Both the position numbers and the translations under genes were made by a program. Under the pieces are notes generated by a model. The model worked only from the letters and a program-made list of their open reading frames with translations. It was not told the DNA's origin and did not search any database. Positions 20,348-29,716 of a stretch of 36,578 nucleotides of DNA are shown here, piece by piece; the stretch's first letter is position 1; each line of letters begins with the position of its first letter. The DNA comes from Myxococcota bacterium (GTDB lineage: Bacteria; Myxococcota_A; Polyangia; Polyangiales; Houyiibacteriaceae), in assembly GCA_025453555.1 (NCBI GenBank), contig JALOQC010000084.1, positions 1 through 36,578 of the forward strand. The letters are read 5' to 3'.

Positions 20348-20432
20348 CGGGCGAGGGTCTCGTGTCGCGCCCCGAACGATCGCACGCGCCCTCGACGCGT
20401 CTGCCCCGAGGTGTGTGCTCGCGGGGCCCTCG

Positions 20433-21644
20433 ATGAGGTCGCGGGCGCAGCTCGAGCTCGACGCGCGCCTCCGCGAGGTGTCGGAGGCGGCCACACGTCT
20501 TCCATCGCTGGTGGCGCGGGGCGGTCGCGAGGAGCGCGCGCGGCTCGTCGAGGCGCACCGGCTCGGGCGACGCTTCGTGCCCTCGTGGTCCACGCCCGCC
20601 GAGCCCGTCGGCCCCGCAGCGCGCCATGCGCTCGCCCATGCGCGTCGGCTCGTGAGCGACGGGCCGCTCGGCGCGCTGTATCGGGCTCGCCTCGACGAGC
20701 TCGAGCTGGAGCTCGATCTGCGCGACGCGCTCGGCTCGCCGCGCAACGTGCGGGCGCTCGCTCGGCGTCGTTGGCCCACCGGCGCGGCTCGACCCTTCGC
20801 GACGGAGGCGCGCGCGAGCGGGCCGACGCTGCGGGAGGTGGCGGACGCGTTGCTCGACGAGGTCACGCCGGACGAAGACGAGCGCGCGAGCGTGCCCGCC
20901 TCGGGCCCAGGCTCTTTGCAGGAGCTCGTGCTCGGGCTCGCGGCGCTGGCGGGGCTGACCATCAAGGTGTCGATCGAGCCCGGCCTCGTGGCGCGCGCGG
21001 CGGCCGGGGAGCGCACGGTCTTCCTCGCCGACACACGGTTCGGCGAGCGCGAAGCGCGGCGCCTCGCGGTGCACGAGGTGCTCGGTCACCTCGTCGCGGC
21101 AGCCAACGCGCGTAGCCAACCGCTCGCGCTGCTCTCGGTGGGCACCGCGGGAGCGTTCGAAGATCAAGAAGGGCTCGCGCTCTGCCTCGAAGAGCTCGCG
21201 GGCCTGCTCGACGCGCGGCGCGTGCGGACCTTCGCGGCGCGCGTGCTCGCGACCGACGCGGTGCACGAAGGCGCGGATCCGAACGACGTCGTGACGCTCC
21301 TCGTGAGCGAGCGCGGGCTCTCGGTCGACGACGCGATCGCGATCACCGAACGATCGTTTCGCGGCGGCGGTCTCACGCGCGACGCGAGCTACCTCTTCGG
21401 CTGGATGCGCGTGCGCCGCGCGCTTCGTCGCGCGGACGCCACGATCGACGAGCTGCGTTGGGGCAAGGTCGCGCTCGACGCGTTGCCGGCGCTACGCGCG
21501 CTGCGCGAGGCCGGCGTCTTGCGCGAGCCCGGTCCTCACCGGCCGAGCTTGGCGAGCAACCTCGACGCGACGGGGCCGGGCACGAGCTCCTTCACGTCGC
21601 CACCGAGCGTCGCAGCTTCCTTGATGAGGTTCGAAGAAACGTAG
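20433..21644 (+). CDS. QEGLA-motif / DUF1704 (MATCAP-type) metallopeptidase
   Basis: 403 aa from ATG 20433 (GGGG 6 nt upstream); a GTG at 20415 is an alternative. The zinc motif HEVLGH (214-219) is an HExxxH, and EDQEGLALCLEELAG (243-257) is the QEGLA motif that names the bacterial family (flavohaemoglobin expression-modulating QEGLA motif protein, DUF1704). The same domain in animals is MATCAP, a tubulin tyrosine carboxypeptidase with HExxxH, so a carboxypeptidase-like activity is likely; the bacterial substrate is unknown. The N-terminal 160 residues are helical and Arg/Glu/Leu-rich. Residues 368-403 are encoded antisense to the end of coaD (109-bp tail-to-tail overlap) and are unlike the rest, as if an earlier stop had been lost. 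Confidence 0.85.
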   Translation: MRSRAQLELDARLREVSEAATRLPSLVARGGREERARLVEAHRLGRRFVPSWSTPAEPVGPAARHALAHARRLVSDGPLGALYRARLDELELELDLRDALGSPRNVRALARRRWPTGAARPFATEARASGPTLREVADALLDEVTPDEDERASVPASGPGSLQELVLGLAALAGLTIKVSIEPGLVARAAAGERTVFLADTRFGEREARRLAVHEVLGHLVAAANARSQPLALLSVGTAGAFEDQEGLALCLEELAGLLDARRVRTFAARVLATDAVHEGADPNDVVTLLVSERGLSVDDAIAITERSFRGGGLTRDASYLFGWMRVRRALRRADATIDELRWGKVALDALPALRALREAGVLREPGPHRPSLASNLDATGPGTSSFTSPPSVAASLMRFEET

Positions 21645-22027
21645 AAGTACGCGTCGTCCGCCATGATGAAGACCGTCTCGACCTCGGAGTTGAGGTGGCG
21701 GTTCATGTTGGCCATCTGCAGCTCGTACTCGAAGTCCGCGACCGCTCGCAAGCCACGCAAGATGATCCGAGCGTTCTTGCGCTTGCAGTAGTCGACGAGG
21801 AGCCCGTCGAACGTGTCGACCTCCACGCGGCCGGGGTCTTCACCCATCTCCTCGACCGACTCGCGGATCATCTCGATGCGCTCGTCGACCGTGAAGAGCG
21901 CGTTTTTGCGTGGGTTGTGCAGCACCGCGACGACGATCTTTTCGAACGCGACGAGGCCGCTCCGGAGGATCGAGGTGTGGCCGTTCGTGATGGGGTCGAA
22001 GGAGCCGGGGTAGACGGCGACGCTCAT
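21536..22027 (-). CDS. coaD: Phosphopantetheine adenylyltransferase
   Basis: 163 aa, close to the usual ~160. It transfers AMP from ATP to 4'-phosphopantetheine, giving dephospho-CoA in the penultimate step of coenzyme A synthesis, in the cytoplasm. The nucleotidyltransferase signature is clear: VYPGSFDPITNGH (5-17) with the TxGH motif at 14-17, then IILRGLRAVADFEYE and, near the C-terminus, the family loop YFYVSSNLIKE in place of the common ISSTxVRE. The ATG follows rsmD after 42 bp; rsmD-coaD is a widely conserved bacterial gene pair. Its last 109 bp overlap the convergent QEGLA-peptidase gene. Confidence 0.96.
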   Translation of the reverse strand: MSVAVYPGSFDPITNGHTSILRSGLVAFEKIVVAVLHNPRKNALFTVDERIEMIRESVEEMGEDPGRVEVDTFDGLLVDYCKRKNARIILRGLRAVADFEYELQMANMNRHLNSEVETVFIMADDAYFYVSSNLIKEAATLGGDVKELVPGPVASRLLAKLGR

Positions 22028-22069
22028 CGAGATCTCCGAGGAAGAGGTCGGTGGAACGAGTTCCGGCGC

Positions 22070-22657
22070 TCAGGCTTCGGGCGCCGCGGAGGGCAACATC
22101 GTCGCGAACACGACGACGGTGTCACCATACTCGTAGCGCGCGACCGGCGCGAGCGAGGCGAGGGTGGGGGGCGTGGCCGCCGCGTGCTCGATCACGAAGA
22201 ACGCGTCGTTCGCCAGCGCGCCTCCGCGTGCGAGCGCGTCGAGGATCGAGCCGACGAGCGCCGCCTTCGCGTAGGGAGGGTCGGCGAAGACGAGATCGAA
22301 GGGGCCGTCGGCCACGAGCCGCGCGACGTTGCCTTCGCGCTCGAGATCGAAGGGTCGGATCGTCACCCGGTCGCCCAGCCCGAGCTCGGCCACGCTCTGC
22401 TTCAAGCCCTCGAGCGCGCGACGATCGCGCTCCACCAAGACCGCGTGCGCCGCGCCGCGCGAGAGCGCCTCGAACGAGAGCGCGCCCGTGCCCGCGAAGA
22501 GCTCGAGCACCCGCGCGTCCGCGATGCGACCGCGCGAGAGCAGCGCCGAGGTGAGCGCCTCGCGAACACGCTCGGAGGTCGGGCGCGTGTGCTCCCCGAC
22601 GTGCGGACGAAAGCGGCGGCCCTTGAGGGAGCCGCCGACGATGCGAAACGTGCCCAC
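22070..22657 (-). CDS. rsmD: 16S rRNA (guanine(966)-N(2))-methyltransferase
   Basis: 195 aa, normal length, GTG start. RsmD methylates N2 of G966 in 16S rRNA within the assembling 30S subunit, using S-adenosylmethionine. The family N-terminus FRIVGGSLKGRRF (4-16) and RPTSERVREALT (25-36) are present, the SAM-binding loop is VLELFAGTGAL (50-60), VERD (75-78) binds the ribose, and the catalytic motif DPPY is at 126-129. It probably shares a transcript with coaD, 42 bp downstream. Confidence 0.95.
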   Translation of the reverse strand: MGTFRIVGGSLKGRRFRPHVGEHTRPTSERVREALTSALLSRGRIADARVLELFAGTGALSFEALSRGAAHAVLVERDRRALEGLKQSVAELGLGDRVTIRPFDLEREGNVARLVADGPFDLVFADPPYAKAALVGSILDALARGGALANDAFFVIEHAAATPPTLASLAPVARYEYGDTVVVFATMLPSAAPEA

Positions 22658-22692
22658 TGGTTTTCGGCAGTCTGCGGGCGATTCGCTTCCGC

Positions 22693-23934
22693 TCAGAAGT
22701 CGAAGCCGAAGTGCAGGCCTGCGTCGCGGCGTCCCGCCACCGGCGTCAGGCGGAAGTTGCGCGCGCCTTCGGTCGCCGGCGCCGCCTCCTCGTCACCGCC
22801 CCCCGCGAGCGCGACCACGAGCCACGTGATGCCCGCGCCCGCGAGCACGAGCCCGGTGAGGTTGAACACGTACTGCAGCGTGCTGTGTTTGTTCAGATCG
22901 CTGCACGCGCTCCGCACGTCGGAGCGCAGGCTCTCTTCGAAGCCTTCGAAGTCGCTGTACTCGCCGCGGCACGCGTTGCTGCCTTGCGGGGTGCCGAGCA
23001 GCGCGTGCTGGTAGGGCGAGAAGCCGTCGATGCGCATGCCGTTGTCGCGCAGACGATTCACGAGATCCGACACGCCGCCTTCGCGTCCGTTCAGCTCCGA
23101 CGCGTCCTTGTCGTAGTCGCGCACGATGCCCCAGCTCCGCAGGCCGAGGCCGAACATCACCGCGCCACCCGCGATGAGCGCCGCACCCGGGATCCAGCGG
23201 AGGTTCGTCGGCTGATCGGCCGCGAGGCTCGCGCGGAAGTCCGTGCGCTCGTCCGCGACGACGCGGAACGATCCTTCGTAGCCCTCGTGATCGAGCGCGG
23301 TGATCGCGAGCGCGTGCTCGCCTTCGGTCAGATCCGGGATCTCGATCGCGCCCGACTCGTCGGTCACGCCGACCTCGTTGCCGTCCACGATCACCGTCGC
23401 GCCGGGGACGTTCGTCGAGACCCGCGCCGAGCCGTAGCGCGTCTGGTTCGTGAACCGCGCCATGTAGCGCGTCGCGCGCGGGCGCAGCGGATCGATGTCG
23501 GACTGAGCGCGCGGCACGGTGTCGGTGAGCGAGTCCGCGATCTGACCCGTCTCCGCGTCGAAGTAGTAGAGCGTGAGCGCGAAGTCGTACTGATCGCCCG
23601 CGCCCGTGCGGCGCACGGTGCCGTACACGATGCGCTGCTGCTGCAGCTCACCGGCGATCTCGGCCATGCACGCCGCATCCGGCTCGTCGCAGCCGTGCAC
23701 CATCGACATCTGCGTGAGCGTCACGTCCGCTTGGCTCACCGTGATCCCGGGCAGGTTCGCGGCGGCTTGGCGGAGCGCGCCGGTCAGGTTGCGTGCGAGC
23801 TCTTCGTCGCCTTCCACCGACCGGATGCCGAGCACGATGAGGCTCGTCTCCTGAGCGGCGACGCGTTCCGAGGCGACCACGACCGAGGCGAGCGCGAGGA
23901 GCGAAGAAGCGAGGCGCGCGAAGCTGCGAGGCAT
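22693..23934 (-). CDS. PEGA-domain membrane-associated protein
   Basis: 413 aa from the ATG at 23934. A cleavable signal peptide ends near VAA-QE (25-29). Residues 30-160 resemble the TolB/FlgO-like N-terminal domain common in myxobacterial envelope proteins, with two Cys (82, 89). A PEGA domain follows (168-236: SARVSTNVPGATVIVDG and LTEGEHALAI), a small beta module found on surface or membrane-anchored proteins. Two hydrophobic helices (about 247-270 and 354-378) flank a charged section, so the protein is membrane-inserted. The function is unknown. It starts 102 bp downstream of the NtrC-type gene on the same strand and could be its transcriptional neighbour. Confidence 0.82.
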   Translation of the reverse strand: MPRSFARLASSLLALASVVVASERVAAQETSLIVLGIRSVEGDEELARNLTGALRQAAANLPGITVSQADVTLTQMSMVHGCDEPDAACMAEIAGELQQQRIVYGTVRRTGAGDQYDFALTLYYFDAETGQIADSLTDTVPRAQSDIDPLRPRATRYMARFTNQTRYGSARVSTNVPGATVIVDGNEVGVTDESGAIEIPDLTEGEHALAITALDHEGYEGSFRVVADERTDFRASLAADQPTNLRWIPGAALIAGGAVMFGLGLRSWGIVRDYDKDASELNGREGGVSDLVNRLRDNGMRIDGFSPYQHALLGTPQGSNACRGEYSDFEGFEESLRSDVRSACSDLNKHSTLQYVFNLTGLVLAGAGITWLVVALAGGGDEEAAPATEGARNFRLTPVAGRRDAGLHFGFDF

Positions 23935-24007
23935 GGGGCGGAGAGTATTCGACCCGGCGTGGGCGAGGCAACGAAGGACACGGGCCAGTGAGGTCACGTT
24001 CTCCCGA

Positions 24008-24036
24008 CCGTCGGTCGGAGCCGTCGGTCGAGCCCG

Positions 24037-24043
<7 letters not shown>
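24008..24043. repeat. Three 13-bp-spaced CCGTCGGTCG repeats
   Basis: CCGTCGGTCG or CCGTCAGTCG occurs at 24008-24017, 24021-24030 and 24034-24043, a 13-bp period. The run covers the end of the NtrC-type gene (stop 24037-24039) and the start of the gap before the PEGA gene. A short stem CCGAC/GTCGG (24004-24018) is part of it. Confidence 0.7.
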
Positions 24044-25388
<1,345 letters not shown>

Positions 25389-25392
<4 letters not shown>

Positions 25393-26804
25393 GACGTCGA
25401 CTCCTTCGGTTCGGAGGGATCGGAACCATCGGAGGGATCGGTCGCGCTCGTCGCGCCCGGGGCCGATCCGGTCGACACCGGCAATCGCACCACGAAGCAG
25501 GAGCCTTCGCCCGGCGCGCTGGACGCGCTCAGCGAGCCGCCCGCGTCCTGCACGATCCCGTACGCCACGCTCAGACCGAGCCCCGTCCCTTCGCCCACGT
25601 CCTTCGTGGTGAAGAACGGGTCGAACACGCGCGCGAGCGTCGCTTCGTCCATGCCGACGCCCCGATCACGAACCTCCACGATCGCCTCGTCGCCGTCACG
25701 CGCGACCACGAGCCCCACTTGCTGTCCCTCGCCGCTCGCGTGGATCGCATTGACCACGAGGTTCGACAGCACCTGACGCAGCCGCTCCGGCGGCACGTCC
25801 ACGCGCATCGAGTCGTCGGCCTGCACGTCGATCGTGACGCCCCGCTTCTTGCCGAGGAGCGAGAGCATCGCGCCCGTCTCGCGCGCGATCGCGCCGACCT
25901 CCGCGCTCCCCTCGTCCGTCGTCGAGGCGCGAGCGAAGGTGAGGAGCTGCTGCACGATCGCGGTCATGCGCCGACACTGCTTCACGATCGCCTCGCCCGC
26001 CGCAGCGGCCTGCGGATCCTTCGTGTCGCGCAGGAGCTGCGCGTGCCCCTGCGCGACGTTCAGCGGTGTCCCGAGCTCGTGCGCGATGCCCGACGCGAGG
26101 GTGCCGATCGTTCGCAACCGATCGACGTGCCGGAGCTGCTCGACCGCCTCGAAGCGTCGCCGCGCTTCCTCCACGGATCGCTCCCTCGCCTCGCGCAGCG
26201 CGAGGGTCATGCGGTTCATCTCGGACCCGAGCTGGGCGAGCTCGTCGCGTCCGGAGAGCGCGATGCGTGACTCCAGATCGCCCGCGCCGACGCGGCGCGC
26301 GTGCTCGACGAGCAGTCGCGTCGGCCGTCCGACGAAGAGCTGCAACAAGATCGCCGCCGCGAGCGCGCAGAGCAGGGCGAGCAGCGCGGCCCCGAGCACG
26401 ATGTTGCGGAGCGTCTCGCGCAGGTAGGCCTCCTCGTCGCTCTGCGGATCGTCGATCACGATCGCGCCCGTGCTTCCGTCGGGCAGCGTCACCGGGAGCA
26501 CCGCGTGGAGCCCGCGCTCGTCGGCCTGAAACTGCTCGCGCGCGGCCCCCGAGCGCCACGCGATCGTGAACGCCTCCTCCGCCGCGTTCGCGGTCGCGAG
26601 CTGCGTGCTCACCTGCTCCTCGCCGCCTTCGAGCCACGCCACGCGCACGAGCGCCGCGAGCGTGCGCCCGTACACCGCCGCGTCCTCGCGCATCTCTTCT
26701 TCGAAGCGCTCCGTCACGCGCGTCATGCGCACCGAGCCCATGATCGCGTGCACGGCCGCGATCGCGAGCAAGAGGACGACCGTGAGCTTGGTGGCGACGT
26801 TCAT
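25389..26804 (-). CDS. Membrane sensor histidine kinase
   Basis: 471 aa. TM1 (about 7-23) and TM2 (about 134-157) frame a roughly 110-residue periplasmic sensor domain. A HAMP-type linker (158-210) follows. The H-box is GIAHELGTPLN (239-249, phospho-acceptor H242), then N-box NLVVNAIHASG, G1 VRDRGVGMD, F-box FDPFFTTK and G2 GEGTGLGLSV, so the kinase looks complete. The last 20 or so residues are a Ser/Asp/Pro tail (ATDPSDGSDPSEP) encoded by a short DNA duplication. Its gene overlaps that of the NtrC-type regulator by 4 bp, so that regulator is the obvious partner. The stimulus is unknown; NtrB-like membrane kinases of this type often sense the envelope. Confidence 0.94.
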
Positions 26805-26850
26805 GTTCGACGCAGGATCGCACGACGGCTCGTGCGCTTCGGCGCGCTCC

Positions 26851-27225
26851 TCACTCGGCCGCGCGCTCGGGGGGACGGAGCAGCCGCAACGCGGTGCGCA
26901 GGTCGTCGAGGTCGAAGGGTTTCGCGAACACGCCGATCGCCCCGAGCGCGCGCGCCGAACGTGCGAGCTCCGCGTCCGCGAACCCGCTCATCAACAGCGC
27001 CGGCACGCGCGCTCCGAGCGCCCGCAGCTCCGCGAGCACCGAGAGTCCGTCGCGCCCCGGCAGGCGCTGGTCCACGACGATCACGTCGATGCGCGAGAGC
27101 AACGGCACCACCGACGGAGCGTCGCGGTAGGGCAGCACCTGGAACCCATCGCGTCGCAAGCTCGCTTCGAGCAGCTCCCGGAAGTCGTCGTCGTCCTCGA
27201 TGAGGAGCACGGTCGTGGTGCGCAT
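26851..27225 (-). CDS. Stand-alone response-regulator receiver protein
   Basis: 124 aa from the ATG at 27225, a single receiver domain with no output domain: E10/D11/D12 acidic pocket, D52 phospho-acceptor (VIVVDQRLPG), S80 (LLMSG) and K102 (FAKPF). Single-domain receivers act as phosphate sinks, phosphorelay intermediates or protein-protein switches. It lies 46 bp upstream of the histidine-kinase gene in the same direction, so the order receiver - kinase - NtrC regulator suggests one transcript. Confidence 0.9.
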   Translation of the reverse strand: MRTTTVLLIEDDDDFRELLEASLRRDGFQVLPYRDAPSVVPLLSRIDVIVVDQRLPGRDGLSVLAELRALGARVPALLMSGFADAELARSARALGAIGVFAKPFDLDDLRTALRLLRPPERAAE

Positions 27226-27550
27226 GGCGCGCGCCTCAGCAGCATCCGCGCCAGCCGCGTCTCCGGCTCGGCACCCGAGGTGTGTGGGGGCCACACCCAG
27301 CGTGGCTCACGGCGGATGTGGACAATTTCCCCAACCGCACCGTTTCGCCCCGCGCGCTCTCGCCCGCCGTCCGGAAGCTAAGCTCGCCGGTCACATCGCC
27401 GTACGCCTGCGTGATTGGCCACGATTTCTCGCGGCGATCTCTCACGGACCCTCCCGCGACGCGCACCTCGCGGTGGCGAGCGAAGGAGTGGCACGCGCGA
27501 TGCTCTGGCGCGCCTCGCGGCCGGAAGCCGCACCTCGGAGGTCTCCCGTC
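27226..27550. other. 325-bp divergent regulatory region
   Basis: This region separates the minus-strand receiver-kinase-NtrC cluster from the plus-strand Pal-like gene. It holds a sigma-54-type promoter for the Pal-like gene (27489-27504), a Shine-Dalgarno GGAGG (27537-27541) and a dyad GTGTGG-GGG-CCACAC (27282-27296), 57 bp from the receiver start, a possible operator. No gene is seen in it. Confidence 0.6.
27489..27504 (+). promoter_or_regulatory. Sigma-54-type -24/-12 promoter
   Basis: TGGCACGCGCGATGCT matches TGGCACG-N4-TTGCW at all but one constrained base and has the required GG-N10-GC spacing (GG 27490-27491, GC 27502-27503). Transcription would start near 27515, giving a leader of about 36 nt that contains GGAGG (27537-27541) 9 nt before the ATG at 27551. 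The neighbouring NtrC-type regulator is a natural candidate activator. Confidence 0.6.
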
Positions 27551-27961
27551 ATGCGTATGCTCCTCGTCCTCTCGATCGCCCTCGCCGCGAGCGCCTGCTC
27601 GCGCGACGCCGAAGAGACGTCGACCCTTCCCGATCAGTCCAGCACCGCCTCGCGCACGAGCGGCGACTCGCGCGCCGCCGCTCAGGATCTCGGCCCCTCC
27701 ACCCCGCGCGATTGCGAGCTCCAGCCGGTCTACTTCGGCTACGACTCCAGCGATCTCGACGCTCGCACCCGCGAAGCGCTCGCGGCCAACGCGCAATGCC
27801 TCCGCGTGAAGCCGGACCTCGCGATCACCGTGGTCGGCATGACCGATCCGCGCGGCACCGAGGAGTACAACCTCGCGCTCGGCATGGGCGAAGAGAACGC
27901 GACTGGCTCCGACGAAGGGAGCTGGTCCCGCGATCGTCGCGCCGAGCCGCGCCCGCGCTGA
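27551..27961 (+). CDS. Pal-like OmpA-domain lipoprotein with internal deletion
   Basis: 136 aa. Signal peptide with lipobox ASAC (C16), then a Ser/Thr linker and an OmpA/Pal peptidoglycan-binding domain: VYFGYDSSDLD (60-70), GMTDPRGTEEYNLALG (96-111, where GHTDxRG is usual, so His is Met97) and a C-terminal GSDEGSWSRDRRAE that matches the end of Pal domains. Between NLALG and the GEEN that should follow a strand, about 25-28 residues are missing, including the helix with the conserved R-A of NxxLxxxRA, whose Arg binds diaminopimelate. The reading frame is kept. It should lie in the outer membrane, but binding to peptidoglycan is doubtful. GGAGG stands 9 nt before the ATG. Confidence 0.8.
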   Translation: MRMLLVLSIALAASACSRDAEETSTLPDQSSTASRTSGDSRAAAQDLGPSTPRDCELQPVYFGYDSSDLDARTREALAANAQCLRVKPDLAITVVGMTDPRGTEEYNLALGMGEENATGSDEGSWSRDRRAEPRPR

Positions 27962-27978
27962 CGCTCTTCTCCACCGAA

Positions 27979-28034
27979 CGAAGCCCGCACGAAGCGACTC
28001 GGTCAGCGGCCGACGAATCTTCGTGTGGGCTTCG
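27979..28034. terminator. Long inverted repeat between convergent genes
   Basis: CGAAGCCCGCACGAAG (27979-27994) is complementary to CTTCGTGTGGGCTTCG (28019-28034) except for one G-T position, around a 24-nt loop that itself holds TCGG/CCGA. It lies in the gap between the Pal-like gene (stop 27961) and the convergent aldehyde dehydrogenase gene (stop 28118), so it fits a bidirectional terminator, although it has no T-tract. Confidence 0.55.
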
Positions 28035-28117
28035 TCGTGTCGTCGCGGTCGACCGGCTGACGTCCAGCTTCGTCGTCTCGCCCTGCTCGTGCGCGGCGAC
28101 GTCTCGAACCTCGGCTC

Positions 28118-29512
28118 TCAGGCCGGCGGCAGGCGCAGGTGGAAGCTCTTCGGGCGCGTGAGCGACTCGAAGCCCCAGCGGCTCAGCGTGCAGCCCCGAC
28201 CGCTGTCCTTCACGCCTACCCACGCGAGCTCGGGGTCGAGGTAGTCGCAGCGGTTCATGAACACCGTGCCCGTCTCGAGCGCCGCGCCGAGCCGCTCCGC
28301 GCGTTCGAGATCGCGCGTCCAGATCGAAGCCGTGAGCCCGTAGCGGCTGTCGTTCATGAGCCGCAGCGCCTCGTCGTCGTCCGCGACCTTCATCAGCCCG
28401 ATCGCGGGACCGAACGTCTCGTCGCGCATGAACGCCATCTCGTGCGTCACGTCGACGAGCACCTGCGGCGCGAGGTACGGCAGCCCCCGGTCCGCGCCCG
28501 GGAAGCTCTTCGGATCGATCAGGCTCTTGGCGCCCGCCGCGATCGCCGCGTCGATCTGCGCTTGGATGCCGCGCGCGTTTCGCTCGCGCACCACGGGCCC
28601 GAGCGTGGTCTCGTGCACGCGCGGATCGCCGAGCACGTACTGCTTCGTGAGCGCGACGAACGCTTCCACGAAACGGTCCCAGATCGACGCGTGAACGTAC
28701 ACGCGCTCCACCGCACAGCAGCTCTGCCCGCTGTTGAAGAACGCGCCGTCGACCACGTTCTCGACCGCGAAGTCGAAGGGCGCATCCGCCGCGACGTAGG
28801 CCGGGTCCTTGCCGCCGAGCTCGAGGCCCATGCCGACGAAGCGTTCGCTCGCGGCCTTGACCACCGCGTGCCCACCCTCGACCGAGCCCGTGAACGCGAC
28901 GAAGCCGACGCGCGGATCGCGCACCATCTCCGCCACTCGGTCGTGGCTCGCGTGCACGTGCGAGAACACGCCCTCCGGCAGCCCCGCCGCCTTCGCGGCC
29001 TCGCTCATCCGATCCGCGACGAGCGGCGTCTGATCGGAGTGTTTGAGCACCACCACGTTGCCCGCGAGCAGCGCGGGCACGATCGCGTTCACCGCGGTGA
29101 GCCACGGATAGTTCCAGGGCGAGAGTACCAGCACCACGCCGAGCGGCTCGCGGTGCAGCCGCCGCACGAAGCCCGTCTTCGGTCCCGGATCGACGTCGCC
29201 GAGCGCCTCGGGCGCGAGCCGCATCATCGTTCGCGCGCGATCCTCGAAGCCGCCGAGCTCACCCTCGGTGTAGCGACGCGGTCGTCCGATCTGCAACGTG
29301 AGCTCGTCCGCGAGCGCGCTCTTCTTCGCGACCAGCGCGTCCACGAACGCCGCGACGAGCTTCGTGCGCTCCTCGAGCGACGTGCGCCGCCAGCCCTCGA
29401 ACGCGCGCTGGGCCCGCGCGAGCACCGCGTCGGTCTCCTTCGCGCTCGCGAGCGGATGCTCCGCGATGACCTGGCCCTCGATCGGCGAAACCGTCTTCTG
29501 CACGTCGCTCAT
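28118..29512 (-). CDS. NAD(P)-dependent aldehyde dehydrogenase
   Basis: 464 aa. Oxidises an aldehyde to the acid with NAD(P)+. The family hallmarks are present: SPWNYPW (131-137, oxyanion N134), K157 in VVLKHSD, FTGSVEGG (207-214), LELGGKDP (230-237, general base E231), and SGQSCCA (261-267, catalytic C265), ending with ETFGP and a GVKDSGRG segment. No signal peptide or membrane anchor, so cytoplasmic. The particular substrate cannot be told; the sequence is of the succinate-semialdehyde/medium-chain type. It lies 163 bp downstream of the ceramidase-type gene on the same strand, which leaves a role with lipid aldehydes open. Confidence 0.93.
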   Translation of the reverse strand: MSDVQKTVSPIEGQVIAEHPLASAKETDAVLARAQRAFEGWRRTSLEERTKLVAAFVDALVAKKSALADELTLQIGRPRRYTEGELGGFEDRARTMMRLAPEALGDVDPGPKTGFVRRLHREPLGVVLVLSPWNYPWLTAVNAIVPALLAGNVVVLKHSDQTPLVADRMSEAAKAAGLPEGVFSHVHASHDRVAEMVRDPRVGFVAFTGSVEGGHAVVKAASERFVGMGLELGGKDPAYVAADAPFDFAVENVVDGAFFNSGQSCCAVERVYVHASIWDRFVEAFVALTKQYVLGDPRVHETTLGPVVRERNARGIQAQIDAAIAAGAKSLIDPKSFPGADRGLPYLAPQVLVDVTHEMAFMRDETFGPAIGLMKVADDDEALRLMNDSRYGLTASIWTRDLERAERLGAALETGTVFMNRCDYLDPELAWVGVKDSGRGCTLSRWGFESLTRPKSFHLRLPPA

Positions 29513-29642
29513 GAACGCCTCCGGCCCGCGAGCGCGAGGCTCGTGCGGGCGCGCGGAGCATCGAGCGCCGCCGCCGCGGATTCAAGAGACGGATTCGTGA
29601 GAGCGACGCGACGAGGTGATCGACCGAACGCGATCGCTCACG

Positions 29643-29716
29643 GCGTCGCGTCGCCGACGTTCCCGAACCGATCGATCAGAGCGTCGCGTCGCCGGCGTTC
29701 CCGAACCGATCGATCA
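29643..29716. repeat. 36-bp direct repeat duplicating the 3' end of the ceramidase-type gene
   Basis: A 36-bp sequence starting GCGTCGCGTCGCCG occurs at 29643-29678 and 29681-29716 with one mismatch, a 38-bp period. The second copy is the last coding stretch of the ceramidase-type gene (RVIDRFGNAGDATL). The first lies mostly past its stop at 29676-29678, so the 3' end of the gene, with the stop between the copies, has been tandemly duplicated. Confidence 0.85.

Noticed and set aside
27282..27296. The dyad GTGTGG-GGG-CCACAC as a proven operator
   Set aside because: It is short and could occur by chance in GC-rich DNA. It is mentioned only as a candidate inside the intergenic entry.
27885..28000. 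Frameshift as the cause of the short Pal/OmpA domain
   Set aside because: Neither alternative frame continues the domain, while the present frame ends with the correct Pal C-terminal motif. An in-frame deletion explains it better.
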